This document shows, one piece after another, positions 1-11,605 of a stretch of 64,000 nt of DNA; the stretch's first letter is position 1; every line of letters begins with the position of its first letter. The DNA is from Thelonectria olida (taxonomy: Eukaryota > Ascomycota > Sordariomycetes > Hypocreales > Nectriaceae), in assembly GCA_020736575.1 (NCBI GenBank), contig JAGPYM010000004.1:868001-932000 (forward strand), given 5' to 3'. The translations under genes were made by a program, and so were the position numbers. A model generated the notes under the pieces. That model was not told the origin of the DNA, ran no database searches, and worked only from the letters and a program-made list of their open reading frames with translations.

Positions 1-1252
1 GCGAGGGTGAGGCCCTTGGAGGGAGAAGAAACGTAGCTCCTGGAGGTTCGGTTGGTGTGGAAAAGTTGAAGGATGTCAAGGCCAGGAACAAGGTCTGGCG
101 GTGGGCGACAAGAGAAGATGGTATGGATGGATTATGGGCCTCGTCGCTGCAAATGCAATGGTATGGTATGGTCGGCCTTACCCGCTGAGTTACTGTAATG
201 GGGGAGCTTTTGCAGTCGTGCCGGGCGCACCAAGCTAAAGGTACGAGAGCCGAGAAGGGACAGGGCGCTGCGCAGGCTCAGTTCAGGCGAAGGCAGGCGC
301 ACTGAGCAGCTCGAGAATGACGAGACAAGAGTGGCACCAATTGGCGCCGGCGGACGGTACTGTGGGGAACGAGAGGTTGAAGACGGACTGAGGGTGAGGT
401 GGGTAAGAGGGCAAGGGGGTGTAAAACGAGTGGTCTGAACGGATGATGGACGAGAGAAGCCAAGCTGGCACAGTGTACACCCAGCACGACAACGATTTCC
501 GCACTGTAGGTGGTTCCTTCCCTAGCAGGCGTGGGATGGAAAGATGGGTGCGGATGGATTGGTGGATGATGGGATGGGGTGGAGGCGCGGGTGGGTGTGA
601 AGGGAGAGCCTGTCTGTCTGGAGAGAGTGAGAGACCTTTTTGAAGACGGACAGATCAAAGACGAGGCAGGACGAGGAGATTTTTTTGTCGGTTTGCTTTT
701 TCCTCGCTGATCAAGGGGAAGAAACCCTTTGCTTTTTTCCCTATGAAGTGGAGATTGCGGGAGAGAAGCAACTGAATTCTTGTTGTCCCAGTCGAATCAG
801 ATCTCGAATGTCTCACAGTTGGTGATGACTTCCCAGATGAGGGATAAGGGGCCCGAGGGGTGTGCAGGTGCAAGTTGAAGTGTTGAGCAACGGGACTGGA
901 CTCCTCAGGCAAATAATTGAGGCAATCGTCGGGTGCAGGCAGGAGCGTGTGTAGGTTCCGTCCCGTCACGTCGTGAGCGTCAGCGTGACTTTGCGCCTTG
1001 AACAAATGCAGCCGTCCGGCGCAAACCGTCGTGGTGGTGCACCGCTCCTCGGTGCAACTGAATCGATGCCGGCCCGGTTACAGCTCGCCACCGCAGCAAT
1101 GATAGGCCCGAGGACGGACTGAAGCTGAGGTGGCCATGATAGCAACCAAAACGCCCCAGCCTTCTTCTAAATGCAGGAGATACAATGGTGTTTGCTTTGA
1201 TTACCCAGGTATGATACACCTTCAAAGTCCTTCCGCGCCGGGCACCTACCTA

Positions 1253-1382
1253 CGATACATACATGTGCATGCAGGTTACATACATACATGCCACGAATCC
1301 CTTGGATGGACTAATGCATTGCTGATACAGCTTCATACATACATACATACATACACACATGCACACATACAGCAACATACAG
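1253..1382. repeat. CATA-rich microsatellite
   Basis: Imperfect tetranucleotide tract. Clusters of tacatacat occur at about 1255-1290, and five uninterrupted CATA units lie at 1334-1354, followed by CACA/CATA variants. It lies in non-coding DNA; open frames across it only encode Tyr-Ile-His repeats. Confidence 0.85.
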
Positions 1383-3300
1383 TTAGCCCTTGTTGGCCCT
1401 TTCATCGTCGTCGTCTCGACCCAATCAACATCTCATTCGAGAAGACTTCCGGATCGCCAGTCGGTATCCGCAATCTGCCAACAGAGACTTTACAAATATG
1501 CTGCAAGCAGGCTGACAGGAACGTAAACCGAGTGGCACCGTCATCAACTGGGAGACGTCGATGGGACACACGGATCAATCCACCCTTGGAGGTCCCAGTG
1601 GTGTTTGTTTCTCGAGGGCCTCGCCAGGCGTTGGCATTGCTAAGGCGCGGCCTCCGCCCAATACGACACAGCTTTGCCAGCCCAAGGCGCAAGACGATGG
1701 GATACCGAAGTGGCCGGGTTAAGCAGGGTCGGTAATGGTGGTGTGAGATTTGCCTGGCTTTTCTTCCTTTTTTTTCCCATTCCCTTTATTTACCTCAACT
1801 GTGAGTCTAGGCTCAGGCGTTCGCTCTTGGCTGTTCCTTCGTGGCCTTGACGAACCAAACTAGCCCATGCATCGTAGCCCACGACTCGTTACCCAAGCCG
1901 GCATGGGCAAGAAACGAGAGACCAGATGCTCTGCTTCAAGCGCCAGGCTTGCCATCGATAGCACGGGGTATCGAGCACTCATTTCCAGATGTCCGCCATG
2001 TTACCTCGTCCATTATTAGCTATTCGTAGCTACTAGGGTACGGCCCGAGTACTTTGCACCTACTGTAGTTACTTGGAAGCATGGTTCGTCATGAGCAGAG
2101 CCGCCTACGCGCAAGCCCCAAACCTGTCAAAAGGCTCCAAGTCCCGTCTCCCGTCACCCGATATGTCTGTCTCACATCCCCCCCCAGTGGCTTGGCGAAG
2201 GGGCTGCAAATTGCGCTGGGCTGTCGCAACAGCCCTGCCCCCGTTATCAGAATCTTACCCCAAAGAAGCAAGCGAATCATCAATTGAGCAACAATGGTGG
2301 ACTTGCAGCGAATGCGAGGCCATCGGGCAGCGGCACAGCGAGAGTGACAGTGAATAGAGTTGGGTGGTTAGCCCCCCTTCATCTAGCCGCGCATGTGTAC
2401 CAGGACAACAATGGAAAGGAGAAGACATTGATGAACAGCGATACGAAGCTTGAATCTACCCTTACTCCACTGATGATGAAGGAACCGTCATTCCATCCAG
2501 CGACATGCCGCTCCGGATCGATTGGAGCTCAAAACAACGAGGCTCCATCTCTCAGTGCCAAAGGCCAAAGACTCAGGGCGCTGCCCGCGGTGAGCACCTC
2601 AATCAGGCCGAAGCTAGTGGAGCATGGGGCCTCACCCTCGCCCCGAGTCTCGGTGCCATCGACGTTTCCATGGAGGGGCTTGAGACTTGGGACCTGGAAA
2701 CGGGGACCGCGAAGTTCTTCGTACCTTCGTGGAGAAGGCAAAAAGGCACCTGAACAGCAATGAGCACAGGGATGCACAGCTGTGAGCCAGAGATGCAAAA
2801 TTATCGGTGCTACTGCACAAATACGGAGTGCAGAGGACATTTGTTGATGGAACGAAAGCAGTCAAGTGGAGGAGGCCAGCCACGACTGAGCGGCCAGCCG
2901 GGCCTCTAAACCTTACCAGGGACCGGGGTGGCATGTCACGTCTCCCTCCCTACGGATATGGAGATTCGAGACAGCCAGCAACACAGCAGCCTGAGAACTG
3001 CTCTGGACCTGTAGATGGAGGCCCTGTTTGGGGTGGGGGTTGGGTGTGAAACCATCGCCATCCCCTTGTTCTTCCCCCTCAGTCCTGCAGTTGCTATTCT
3101 TCGTTTGGTTTCACCCGCAGAACAGCCGGTCGCTTCACTGTATCAAATGCTACCTCGTAAATTATAAGACGTTACCGAGCACAAAGTACAGTACCTACAG
3201 CCCTGGAAAGTCAGCCTCTTCAGCAACATCATGAGAAAAGTACGAATGAATACAGTGGCTTTGAGGCCACCCACACACATCCGCGCCAAACGCCCAGGCT

Positions 3301-3351
3301 CACCTCAACTCACCACCTCGCCTCATCTCATCTCATCTCACCTCACCTCGT
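3301..3351. repeat. CTCAT/CTCAC pentanucleotide tract
   Basis: A degenerate five-base repeat (CTCAC, CTCAT, CTCGC variants), intergenic. A similar GACGA/GAGGT pentamer tract lies at 26922-26958, so pentamer expansion recurs in this genome segment. Confidence 0.75.
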
Positions 3352-4508
3352 CTGATACATAACATAGTGTGGGCGGCACAACGTGGGCGACACGCCTTCA
3401 GACAGCTGTTCTTGAGCAAGCCACAGTTGAATTGTACCCCAACTCGATCGCATGGGCCCGCCAGCCCCCTTTGTCCATCCAAACACTCGGTGACGTTGCG
3501 AGGTTTGGTCCAGCCGTTCATCTCGCCTCGAGGCTCGTCCTCATTCGTCGACTATCAGAATCCTTAATCAAATTTGAATGACTTGTTCTCGACCACGGAG
3601 GAGATGATTCTTGATGAGATTTTGGTTTTCAGCTCGCCTGTCATACATCCACATGCCTCAACTCATGCCTCCCCTGATTTCTCCTTGCTAAAATACTGGC
3701 CTTGATGCACGCAAGGGGTTGCGCACATTCCTCTGTTTTCCGACCCCCCGGCCTGGTAGTGATACAGCGCGACGGGACTCGAGCTACGTGCTGTGCTTAT
3801 TTAAGTCTACCACTAACTCAACCCGTCTTTCCATATCCGTACAGCGGTGTACGACAAGGAACCCTTTCCCTCGTTGAGAATCTAATTAGGCCAGGCCAGG
3901 TTCCTCTGGATAGGATTTGCTAGCTAATATGACTTCCATGTCCTGCAAAAGTTCAACAATGGTCAAATATCATCATCAAGGGCCGCCCCGGTTACGATAT
4001 GCGGGAGAGTACGACCAGGAGGACACGTGGGCGCCGGCTCAGAACTTGATGCAGAAAAAAGCAAAACAATAATGGACGACGATTCACACCAGGCACGAAA
4101 TGCATGAGTTACCACGAAGTAGTCTATGCATGAGGGGGAAGTACAGAAGCGGTACCATGGAGTCTGGGGGCCCTGGGGCCCCTGGCTTCTAGGGCTGCCA
4201 AACAATGATGCAACTGGTGACTGAAGAGACGGTTTTGTCGAGAGTGAAAGATGAATGATCTGATGAAGGGAAATTAGACGATACAAAATTGCAAGTGCAC
4301 GTCGGTTGGAACGAACACCTCCACTCAGAGGTGAGGACCGTAAGGCAGGGTAAAGCAAGCTAGCTCGCTGAATGCAACGTCAGGGAAACATGACATGTCG
4401 AGGTTTCAATTCCTTATTATTATATGGGGGAGCTCAACTGCGATGAATTACGACGTATCGCTTTTTGCATCTCGACAGTCGCTTGTGCCTTCTTTATGCC
4501 CTAATGAC

Positions 4509-4530
4509 CTAAGGTAGGTAGGTACCTTAG
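4509..4530. repeat. Palindromic GGTAGGTA element
   Basis: Two perfect 8-base arms, CTAAGGTA (4509-4516) and TACCTTAG (4523-4530), are separated by six bases. The core is three AGGT/GGTA steps. A closely related string on the opposite strand lies at 37941-37961, and shorter GGTAGGTA pieces occur near 26460 and 41935. Confidence 0.7.
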
Positions 4531-7500
4531 TAGGGAGGTAGTTATGCCTTCCACAGTGCGCTGCGTCCATCCTCTTCCCTGCCCTTGTCTCCTTCCTCCT
4601 TCCTCCTTTCGCCTGTTCTCCCCGACTTCCCGATGTGGAAGAATCTGACCCCGCCTGCAAATCAGTCAAATCCTTGGGCAGGTACATAGGTACAGAGAAA
4701 AGTTAGCTCCTCTTCGTGAATGATGCTATTTTCCCCTTTCCCATCAGCCATCAGGCAAAAGACGAATACGCACAAACGATCACCCTTCCCGTCAAACAAG
4801 TTCACTTCACGGTCCGGGCGTGCAACAAGGAAGTGTTCCAGAAGGCAGCTAACGAGACGCGACCCGGTTCTCGTTCTAGCTGCATCATGATGCTAAGCCT
4901 AAACGACGCCCGGGGGCCAAAACGCTCCTCGCCCGGCGACTCCACACAGCGACGGGAGCTTTCCTTCAACGCCACTGTCAATGCGCCCAGCCTCCGTGAT
5001 CAACTCCACCAGCGAGCGGGCTCGAGTTGTTGCCAGTACATGACCACACGCGCAGTCAGAATCATGCATGTCTAAGCCACTTGCCTCACTTCCACAAAAC
5101 CAGTTTGCATGTTCTGTGTCTGCCTGATTCTTATGTCTCACGTCTCACCAGGTCCGCGAGCACAGTCCGTCGGCTGTCTCGAATCCCTCAGTGCGACGGC
5201 CGAGTTCAACATGAGGAGGAACAGGAAGCTGTTACGAATATGCTCTGTTTGCTACGAATCCGCCATCGATTTCGCCTGAATATTGCACAAACTACAAACT
5301 CAAGGCAATGGAACCGTTGGTGCATCACATGGCAATGGCATGACCGAGTCAGCCTCGTACATCAACCTCGTGTCTTAGAAGGTTGTGCAATGCGCTCCTG
5401 CCAAGCCCTTCATCTACATTGAACTTCTACCCGCGTACTTTGCACAGAAGCTGCATCGACGTGTCAGCCACCACGATAGGCTTTCCATTTCACTCATCCA
5501 TGGTGGTTAAAGCCAGTGATTGACCGTTTGTTAGTCAACACCATGGCGACGCCCTCTCTGATCTAGGTCCTTAGGGTGAATCCTTCCGATGCAAGCACCC
5601 GATCCGTCACCGATTCTGGGCGCATTTTTGTCTCAGCCACAGACCGGTTCTGGTAACTCATTAACTCATGTCATCGTTCATGGCTCAGACTGGTGGCGTG
5701 CCGCCCACGATGGCGCAAACTGCTCATACAGGCTTACCAACGACGATCGTGAGCCGGTCGTACAGATGCGGCAAATGAAAAGACAAGCTTTTCAACTAAA
5801 CGGCAAAATAACTCTGCTGTTTGAGGATCATCAATATCGCGCAAAATTTTCTCTGCCTTTGAGTCTATGCTATGTCATTCCCAAAGGCGGAATGCTTGTT
5901 GTGGCTAAGCTCTTGGCCTTGACACATTCCTCGGTTGGAAGATCGTCGATATCATGGCCACTTCCGACATTAAGACTCAAATGTATGACCAAAGCTGACT
6001 TTTTCTGATACATTTCAGATTGAGACCGGGTGGGATTCCCCGATCGGATGCATGGCTCGTTTTGAAAATGCCCAGTTCTTGTTGGTCAGTGTTCACCATG
6101 GCGAGAAGGATGATTCGAGCATATGATGAGGGACCAGAAGTCCACTCCTCACAACAAAAAACGAGCTGCATCATTCTAGGCTCTCCGAAGTATTGAAGTT
6201 AAATGTGTGAGGTTGAAGAGGGGCATGGCCTGATTATCCAGCCTCCCGAGGTTGGCCGGTTGTTGAAATAGAATGGAGGCTATCGCCAGCGCAGTTCTCC
6301 ATTGTCCCGGATGACGTTTTCAGTAGACACTCTCGTAATCCCACCATTTAGCTGGCTTTCACAGAAACGAGCATTGCCTGAGCTTGATTGTCGACGGATC
6401 GAAACGTGGAAGGGCTTGTTTAAGCTGGTCTCGATCCGCCTTGGCGAGGGTGTGGCGGCGGGCTGAGACCACGAGGTGGCACCTGAGTCTAGACCATGTT
6501 GGTGTTTTGTGTAGTTCAATGTCTCTAAGGATTCCAAATATTTCTAGTGTTCGGGTTAGAGGGCGAGTTGAGTCTGGAACACGAATAGCTTCACTCTTGA
6601 CGAAAAAGCGAGAGGGCTATTACATAGACTACTTGTAGTACTAGGAATCAGAAGGATCGTCTCTTCTTCTATCTTTACCTGCACTTTGGACTGACCCAGG
6701 GTGGAATGTACTCAGTCCTTCGACTACATTCATGAGGCTGATCTAGATTTCAAAAGGGGAGAGTCGCAGTGTTCCTGTATTCACATTCAAGGGCGCCTCT
6801 TCGGCCACTGTGACATTAGAGTTGCGAGGGCGTAACTAGAAGAGACAAACTCGGTCCGTTTTAGCCAACTTCGAGAGCGAGGCGTCTACATTACGAGTAG
6901 GATCAAAGAAGTAAGGGGACCACAAGGCCATGTTTGCTTGGATGAGTGGTGGTTCTTTGACAAAGGTGAGCGTTGGCCAGTTTGTTGGAAAGATGGTGGA
7001 GGGAGTTCCTCAGCCGTCCCAATGGCTACGGCTATAGATCTTCTCGTGGCACGCACGTGGCAGAACTATTGTAAAAGCTGATCTTAGGGACGGCAGGTTC
7101 CTAGATTGCCTATTCTTGATTGACTAAGTACCTTGGATAGAAATACTAGTTCGATTGGCTTGGATACTTCTAAATGAATGCACGGGATTTTCAACAACTA
7201 AGTGACGAGATAAGAAACCCTTATCAGAGGTGGGATGAGATGCAAGCCAAGAGCTGCATGTGTACTGTATGTACTGTCTATAACCGAGTTGGATATGATT
7301 TTCGGGACTCCCGCGGCGAGCCAACAAGGCACGATACCATGGATGCAAGACACGTCGGCAGGCAGGCAAGCAGACGCAAGAGTCAACAGAGTTTAGCTGG
7401 GTGATGCGTTGGTGCGTGCTCGCATGCGATGTAACCCTCATGTCCAATGGAGCGCGGGTTGATGGCATGGCCATGTCGAATGGTTGAAGCCCACGGAGCT

Positions 7501-7989
7501 CAGTCCCTCATCATTTGTTGTTGCACAGGATCGGGATTGACGGGAGGGAAAAACCTGGATAGCAGAGGTTAGATTCCAGGTCGAGTCATGTGGATGGATT
7601 GATGAGAAGAAGAGCATGTATTTGTAGGGCATGGTTGTAATTTGAACGATGATGCGGAGGCTCAAGAACTGACTAGGGTTTGCAAGGTAGCTTTGGTGAC
7701 GTGGATGGAGGAGGATGGATGTATGTAATGCCACCCTCGAGAGAAACATGTCGGTGACGGTAGGAATGGAAAAAGGGAGTCGAGATGGTGAATGCTCAAG
7801 GTAAATAAATCAGTCTGGCGATGATGACTGCCGACGCTAACTAGCTGATTGAAAATAGCATTGAAACACATCTGCTATTAATTATAGAAGAATGTCAAAT
7901 AAGGACCGGGATGGCGGGGTAATAGCTAAACAGAGATGAAATTGGTGACGAGTGAACTAAGGTACTGGACGTTAATCCATTGGCGCTGG

Positions 7990-8582
7990 TCTTTAATTTA
8001 ACACCGGATGCAAAATCCTTGGAAGCTCAACTTCCTACCAAACTTACTCCTTTCCCACCATCGTCGTCATCGGCGTCAGCACATTTCCATCCCAGAGCAT
8101 TTGCTTCCTCTTCTTTTCTCTCCTTGACATCCCCCGTTTCCCATTGTGCTTGCTTCTGCATCTCCCCCGTCGACTCCCCTGTCGTACCACCAAAACCGTC
8201 CCAGCTACCCGGTCCCTCCTTTAGTGACGGGAGAGCCTCACAACCGCCCTCTTGACCGCCTCCGCCGCGCTTCAACCGAGCCTTGCGGGCGCCATATCGG
8301 CACTTGACGAGTGACGACGAGAGATAGCCATCTTCGGCTTGCTTCTGCGCCGTCCGCGCTCTTTTCTGGCTTCCAAGACGTCAACACATAGCCCCAACGA
8401 CGCTCCCCGCCATATTGCAGCACGTAACTGCCGCGCCACCAAAACGACCATCACACCCCTCCCTTGACATCACCGGACAAGCGTGCATGGCAGCCGTACA
8501 ACGCATTCGCGATTAGTGATTTGAAGAGCGGGAATCGAGCACCTCTACTCTGCCAGGCACCCAAGCCGCTTCTCAAGTCGCA
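7990..8582 (+). promoter_or_regulatory. CT-rich leader of the AVL9 gene
   Basis: Continuous pyrimidine-rich plus-strand sequence (TTTCCCACC, TCTCTCC, CCCCCGTCG) ends just before the AVL9 start at 8583. Tracts of this kind are typical of fungal core promoters and 5' leaders. No TATA box or transcription start can be fixed from sequence alone. Confidence 0.45.
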
Positions 8583-10892
8583 ATGAGCTCCTCCGAATCC
8601 AGCTTGGCGCTCAATGTGCCCGAGTCCAACGACGATCTCAAGCCTGTCCTGTCGCCCATAGAACCTGCGTCGCCAGCTTCGCTAGCAAAGGTGGATTTCG
8701 TTCCCCTCGTCACCGTGGTCGGCTTTCACCACGCCAGAGGTCCAGAGGTTGAGACTTGGTTTGGCGCCGACGAGGGAACCGACCCTGCCAACGATTATGG
8801 CTGGTCATTGCTCCCCTTCATGGCCTTGAGCGATGGAGCCCATGCGTGAGTCTTCAATCGTGCCACTTCTGCAAGGGCTATACTTACCAAAGATCCAAGC
8901 TCCGAGGAAGACTTCTCCTACTTTACTCTGCTCCGGCCCGAAACAGAAACGACCCCCGCGACGTCGCTATTCGGAATCTCCTGCACGCGGCAATTGGATT
9001 CATCCCAGTTGATAAACCGACCGGCAGATGTCACCCGCTCGACCGTTCAAAAAGCCGTTGTTGTCATCGCTGACAGTCCCCAATCCTTTGGCATGTTGCG
9101 CCAGCGCCTTAGTGTCGTTACGCAAGCTTGGTTTGCCCAGCGAGAATTCACCGACGTCGAAATCCTGCGCAGGTTCCAGGAGAGCTTGGCAGACGAGAAG
9201 AAGAGGGGCTTGCTCAATGACCAGGGAGAGCACGACCAGTATCTCGGCATGAGCTTGCGCGAGCTCATTCACGAGTTCAAGTGGCAAACACTGGTCTTGT
9301 TGAAATGTTGCCTTCTCCAACCCAAGGTGAGCTTGGCAAACGTCTCGATCCTAGGCTTGTACTGACTGGCTTTTGTAGATGCTTTTCTTCGGCTCCAGGT
9401 GTGATCGGTTGTGCATGATGCAATTTTCCCTTTTGTCTTTGATACCCGGCCTCATCCGCAATCTTCAAGACTGCGCCGACCCTGAGTTGAACAACTACGA
9501 GAAGAGCCTATCAAAACCTACGAGCTTGCGGACTAGTGATCGCAATTCGCTCCTGTCTTACATGGGCATGCCGCTTCAGATCTTTGGCAAGGTATTCACT
9601 TGCGTACTAGAAGTCATTGGATCAAATATCTAACATTTCTTCAGGGAAGTTTGTATGGCCCCTACACGCCTCTGCAGCAACTTGATATTCTCGCCGACTT
9701 CGGAACCAAATCGTACATAGTTGGAAGCACAAACTCGCTGCTCCTCCAGCAAAAGGACCGTTACAGCGATATTCTCATCAACCTCGACGAGGATACCGTC
9801 AATGTTACATCTCCTTCCCTACGGTCTGCCCTGACTCTTACCACCGCTGATCGAAGATGGATTGATTACCTCACACACGAAATAAACGAGACATGGGACG
9901 AGGCCAACCCTAGCCGACCTAAAACGCTAAAGTATGTCGGAAGCGAAGAGTTCATCAGGCTTCAATTTGAAGAGTACATACTCGCCCTCATCTCCTCGGT
10001 CAAATATCACAACTACCTCACCTCCAATCCCAACAATCCCAAGGCCATCCTTCCCGAAATCGAGGGCGATCCCATCGTCGACTATGGGTACGACTGGGTG
10101 GAGGCATGGAAACGCACCGAGAATTACCGCATGTGGAACGCCAACACCGATTCACATCTGTTTGACATTGTCGACCCTCGACATCCTTGCGCGGGTGGCT
10201 TGACCGTAGATGATGTTCAGCGTCGCATCGCCGAGCAGGTGAAGGAGTTGCACCTTGACGAGCGTTTTGCTCAGGGGCGCGAAGTGCTCGGTCGCAACCT
10301 TGCCGCTGGTCGCGACAAGGCTTCGTCCGTTCTCAATAAGCTCTACGCTGACATGGAAGCTCTCCGTGCCCGTCGTGCTGAAGAGGCTCGTCTTGCTCAA
10401 GCCAACGCCCCAGTCGAGAAACAACACCTCAACGGCGCTGGCTACGGCGTTGATATGGGAAAAGCTCAGCAGTCTGTGCAAACGGCAGGCGCCAGAGCCG
10501 GCGCGTATGTGTCTAGCTGGGCCGCCTGGGCAGGCGAGAAGCGCCGTACCAGCGGCTGGGGTGCTGGCTGGGGCCGCAAGGCAACCCCCAAATCTGAAAA
10601 GTCAACGCCTCGGTCCACAAGCCCAATCGACAACGACTACCAGATCATCAGTCCCCCCGATTCTCGCTCAACCTCCTCGGACAATGCGAACGCTGCCAGA
10701 CCCAACACGGGGGTTAGCTTCAGTGAGAGCATCCTGTCTGGCGTGAGCGAGTCGCCGGGCAGACCAACCACGGGGACGTACAACAAGTCTAGGGAGGAAG
10801 ACGACCTTTTGCCGCACAAGAACGACGTCTCCAATGACGACGGCTTCCACACGGAAGATCTTCGGGGAGCGCGGAATAAGCCTGCTGAGTGA
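8583..10892 (+). CDS. avl9: Avl9 late secretory transport protein
   Basis: Likely Avl9-family protein, which acts late in the secretory pathway on vesicle exit from the Golgi and is related to DENN-type Rab regulators. Four exons join in frame: 8583-8845, 8900-9326, 9379-9591 and 9645-10892, giving 716 residues, close to the 764 of yeast Avl9. The family hallmark VVGFHHARGPEVE lies near residue 45, followed by FMALSDGAH and the SEEDFSYFTL block spanning intron 1. A conserved globular part runs to about residue 560. The last ~150 residues are low in complexity and rich in Ser, Thr and Pro, with Trp-Gly-Ala-Gly-Trp repeats, probably a disordered tail. The start is the first ATG after a CT-rich leader. 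The gene converges on the cullin gene, with 713 bp between stops. Family assignment is from recognised motifs; function is inferred. Confidence 0.88.
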
Positions 10893-11605
10893 AAACTCAG
10901 CTGGAAGCGACCTAAAGCGAAGAAGGGGAAGGATTGATAATGATACCATGCCATTACTATTGTTTCAGCTTGAATGAGGATGAAAGAATCTGAAGTCTTG
11001 GAAAACAGCATTTTTAATAAGGTACCTACAATGTACTTCGTATGGGGGGTTCAAGGTTAGACAGAACGGGGACAGCGACACAGTCACCATTACATGATGA
11101 AATAGTTCAAAGAACATTGACAAAATACCAAGCATCTAGTTATATCCTTCTAGAGCGATGATGCAGTGCATGTATATCACGGTTCGGTTGCTCCAGTCCG
11201 ACTAAAAACAGGTCTGTTCCCGTATGTTATTGCAGTGTGTATAAAATCTTCCCGAAACCTATTCTCCCATGCTTTTTGCAGCGCGCCGCCTCCCACTCCC
11301 GCAACCCATCCCGTCCATTTCCCAGGTATCCACCCCCGCTCAAGGACCGTCATCATGCGAAACAAGAAAAGAAAGATCAAATATGGAGGGGGTAAGGGAA
11401 GAGAGTGAACGGTGGAGGAGGGCTGACTAGTGACGAGAAGTTCATCATGTTGCGCATAATCATGCCGACCATCTAGTAAAACCTATCCTTTCTCCACTAC
11501 CGCCGCAGCAGCTCGTCGTCCGCAAAGTGAATGACGATGATAACGAGGCGTTATACCCTGGCGGTCGATATGAGAATTCAGTCCCTGGCCCATCATCAAA
11601 GGCCT
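10893..11605. other. Shared 3' intergenic region
   Basis: This is the space between the convergent AVL9 and CUL1 stops. It should hold both 3' untranslated regions. No open frame, RNA gene or clear repeat was found. GGTACCTAC occurs near 11020, a short member of the dispersed GGTAGGTA-like motif. Confidence 0.5.

Larger units (their letters stand above)
1..8582. other. Long gene-poor stretch
   Basis: No coding region can be supported in these 8.5 kb. Open frames here reach only about 200 codons. They lack recognisable domains, sensible splice sites or a codon pattern like the genes further right. On the minus strand, positions 300-660 are strongly pyrimidine-rich (TCTCTCAC, CCACCC runs). This is how fungal leaders look, so a gene transcribed leftward may begin just outside the window. 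The last ~600 bases (about 7990-8582) are a CT-rich plus-strand leader belonging to the AVL9 gene. In between lie a CATA microsatellite, a CTCAT/CTCAC pentamer run and one GGTAGGTA palindrome, listed separately. Decayed transposon sequence cannot be excluded by eye. Confidence 0.6.

Noticed and set aside
1130..1735. 201-codon plus-strand frame
   Set aside because: It runs through the CATA microsatellite (Tyr-Ile-His repeats), has no domain and no gene-like composition.
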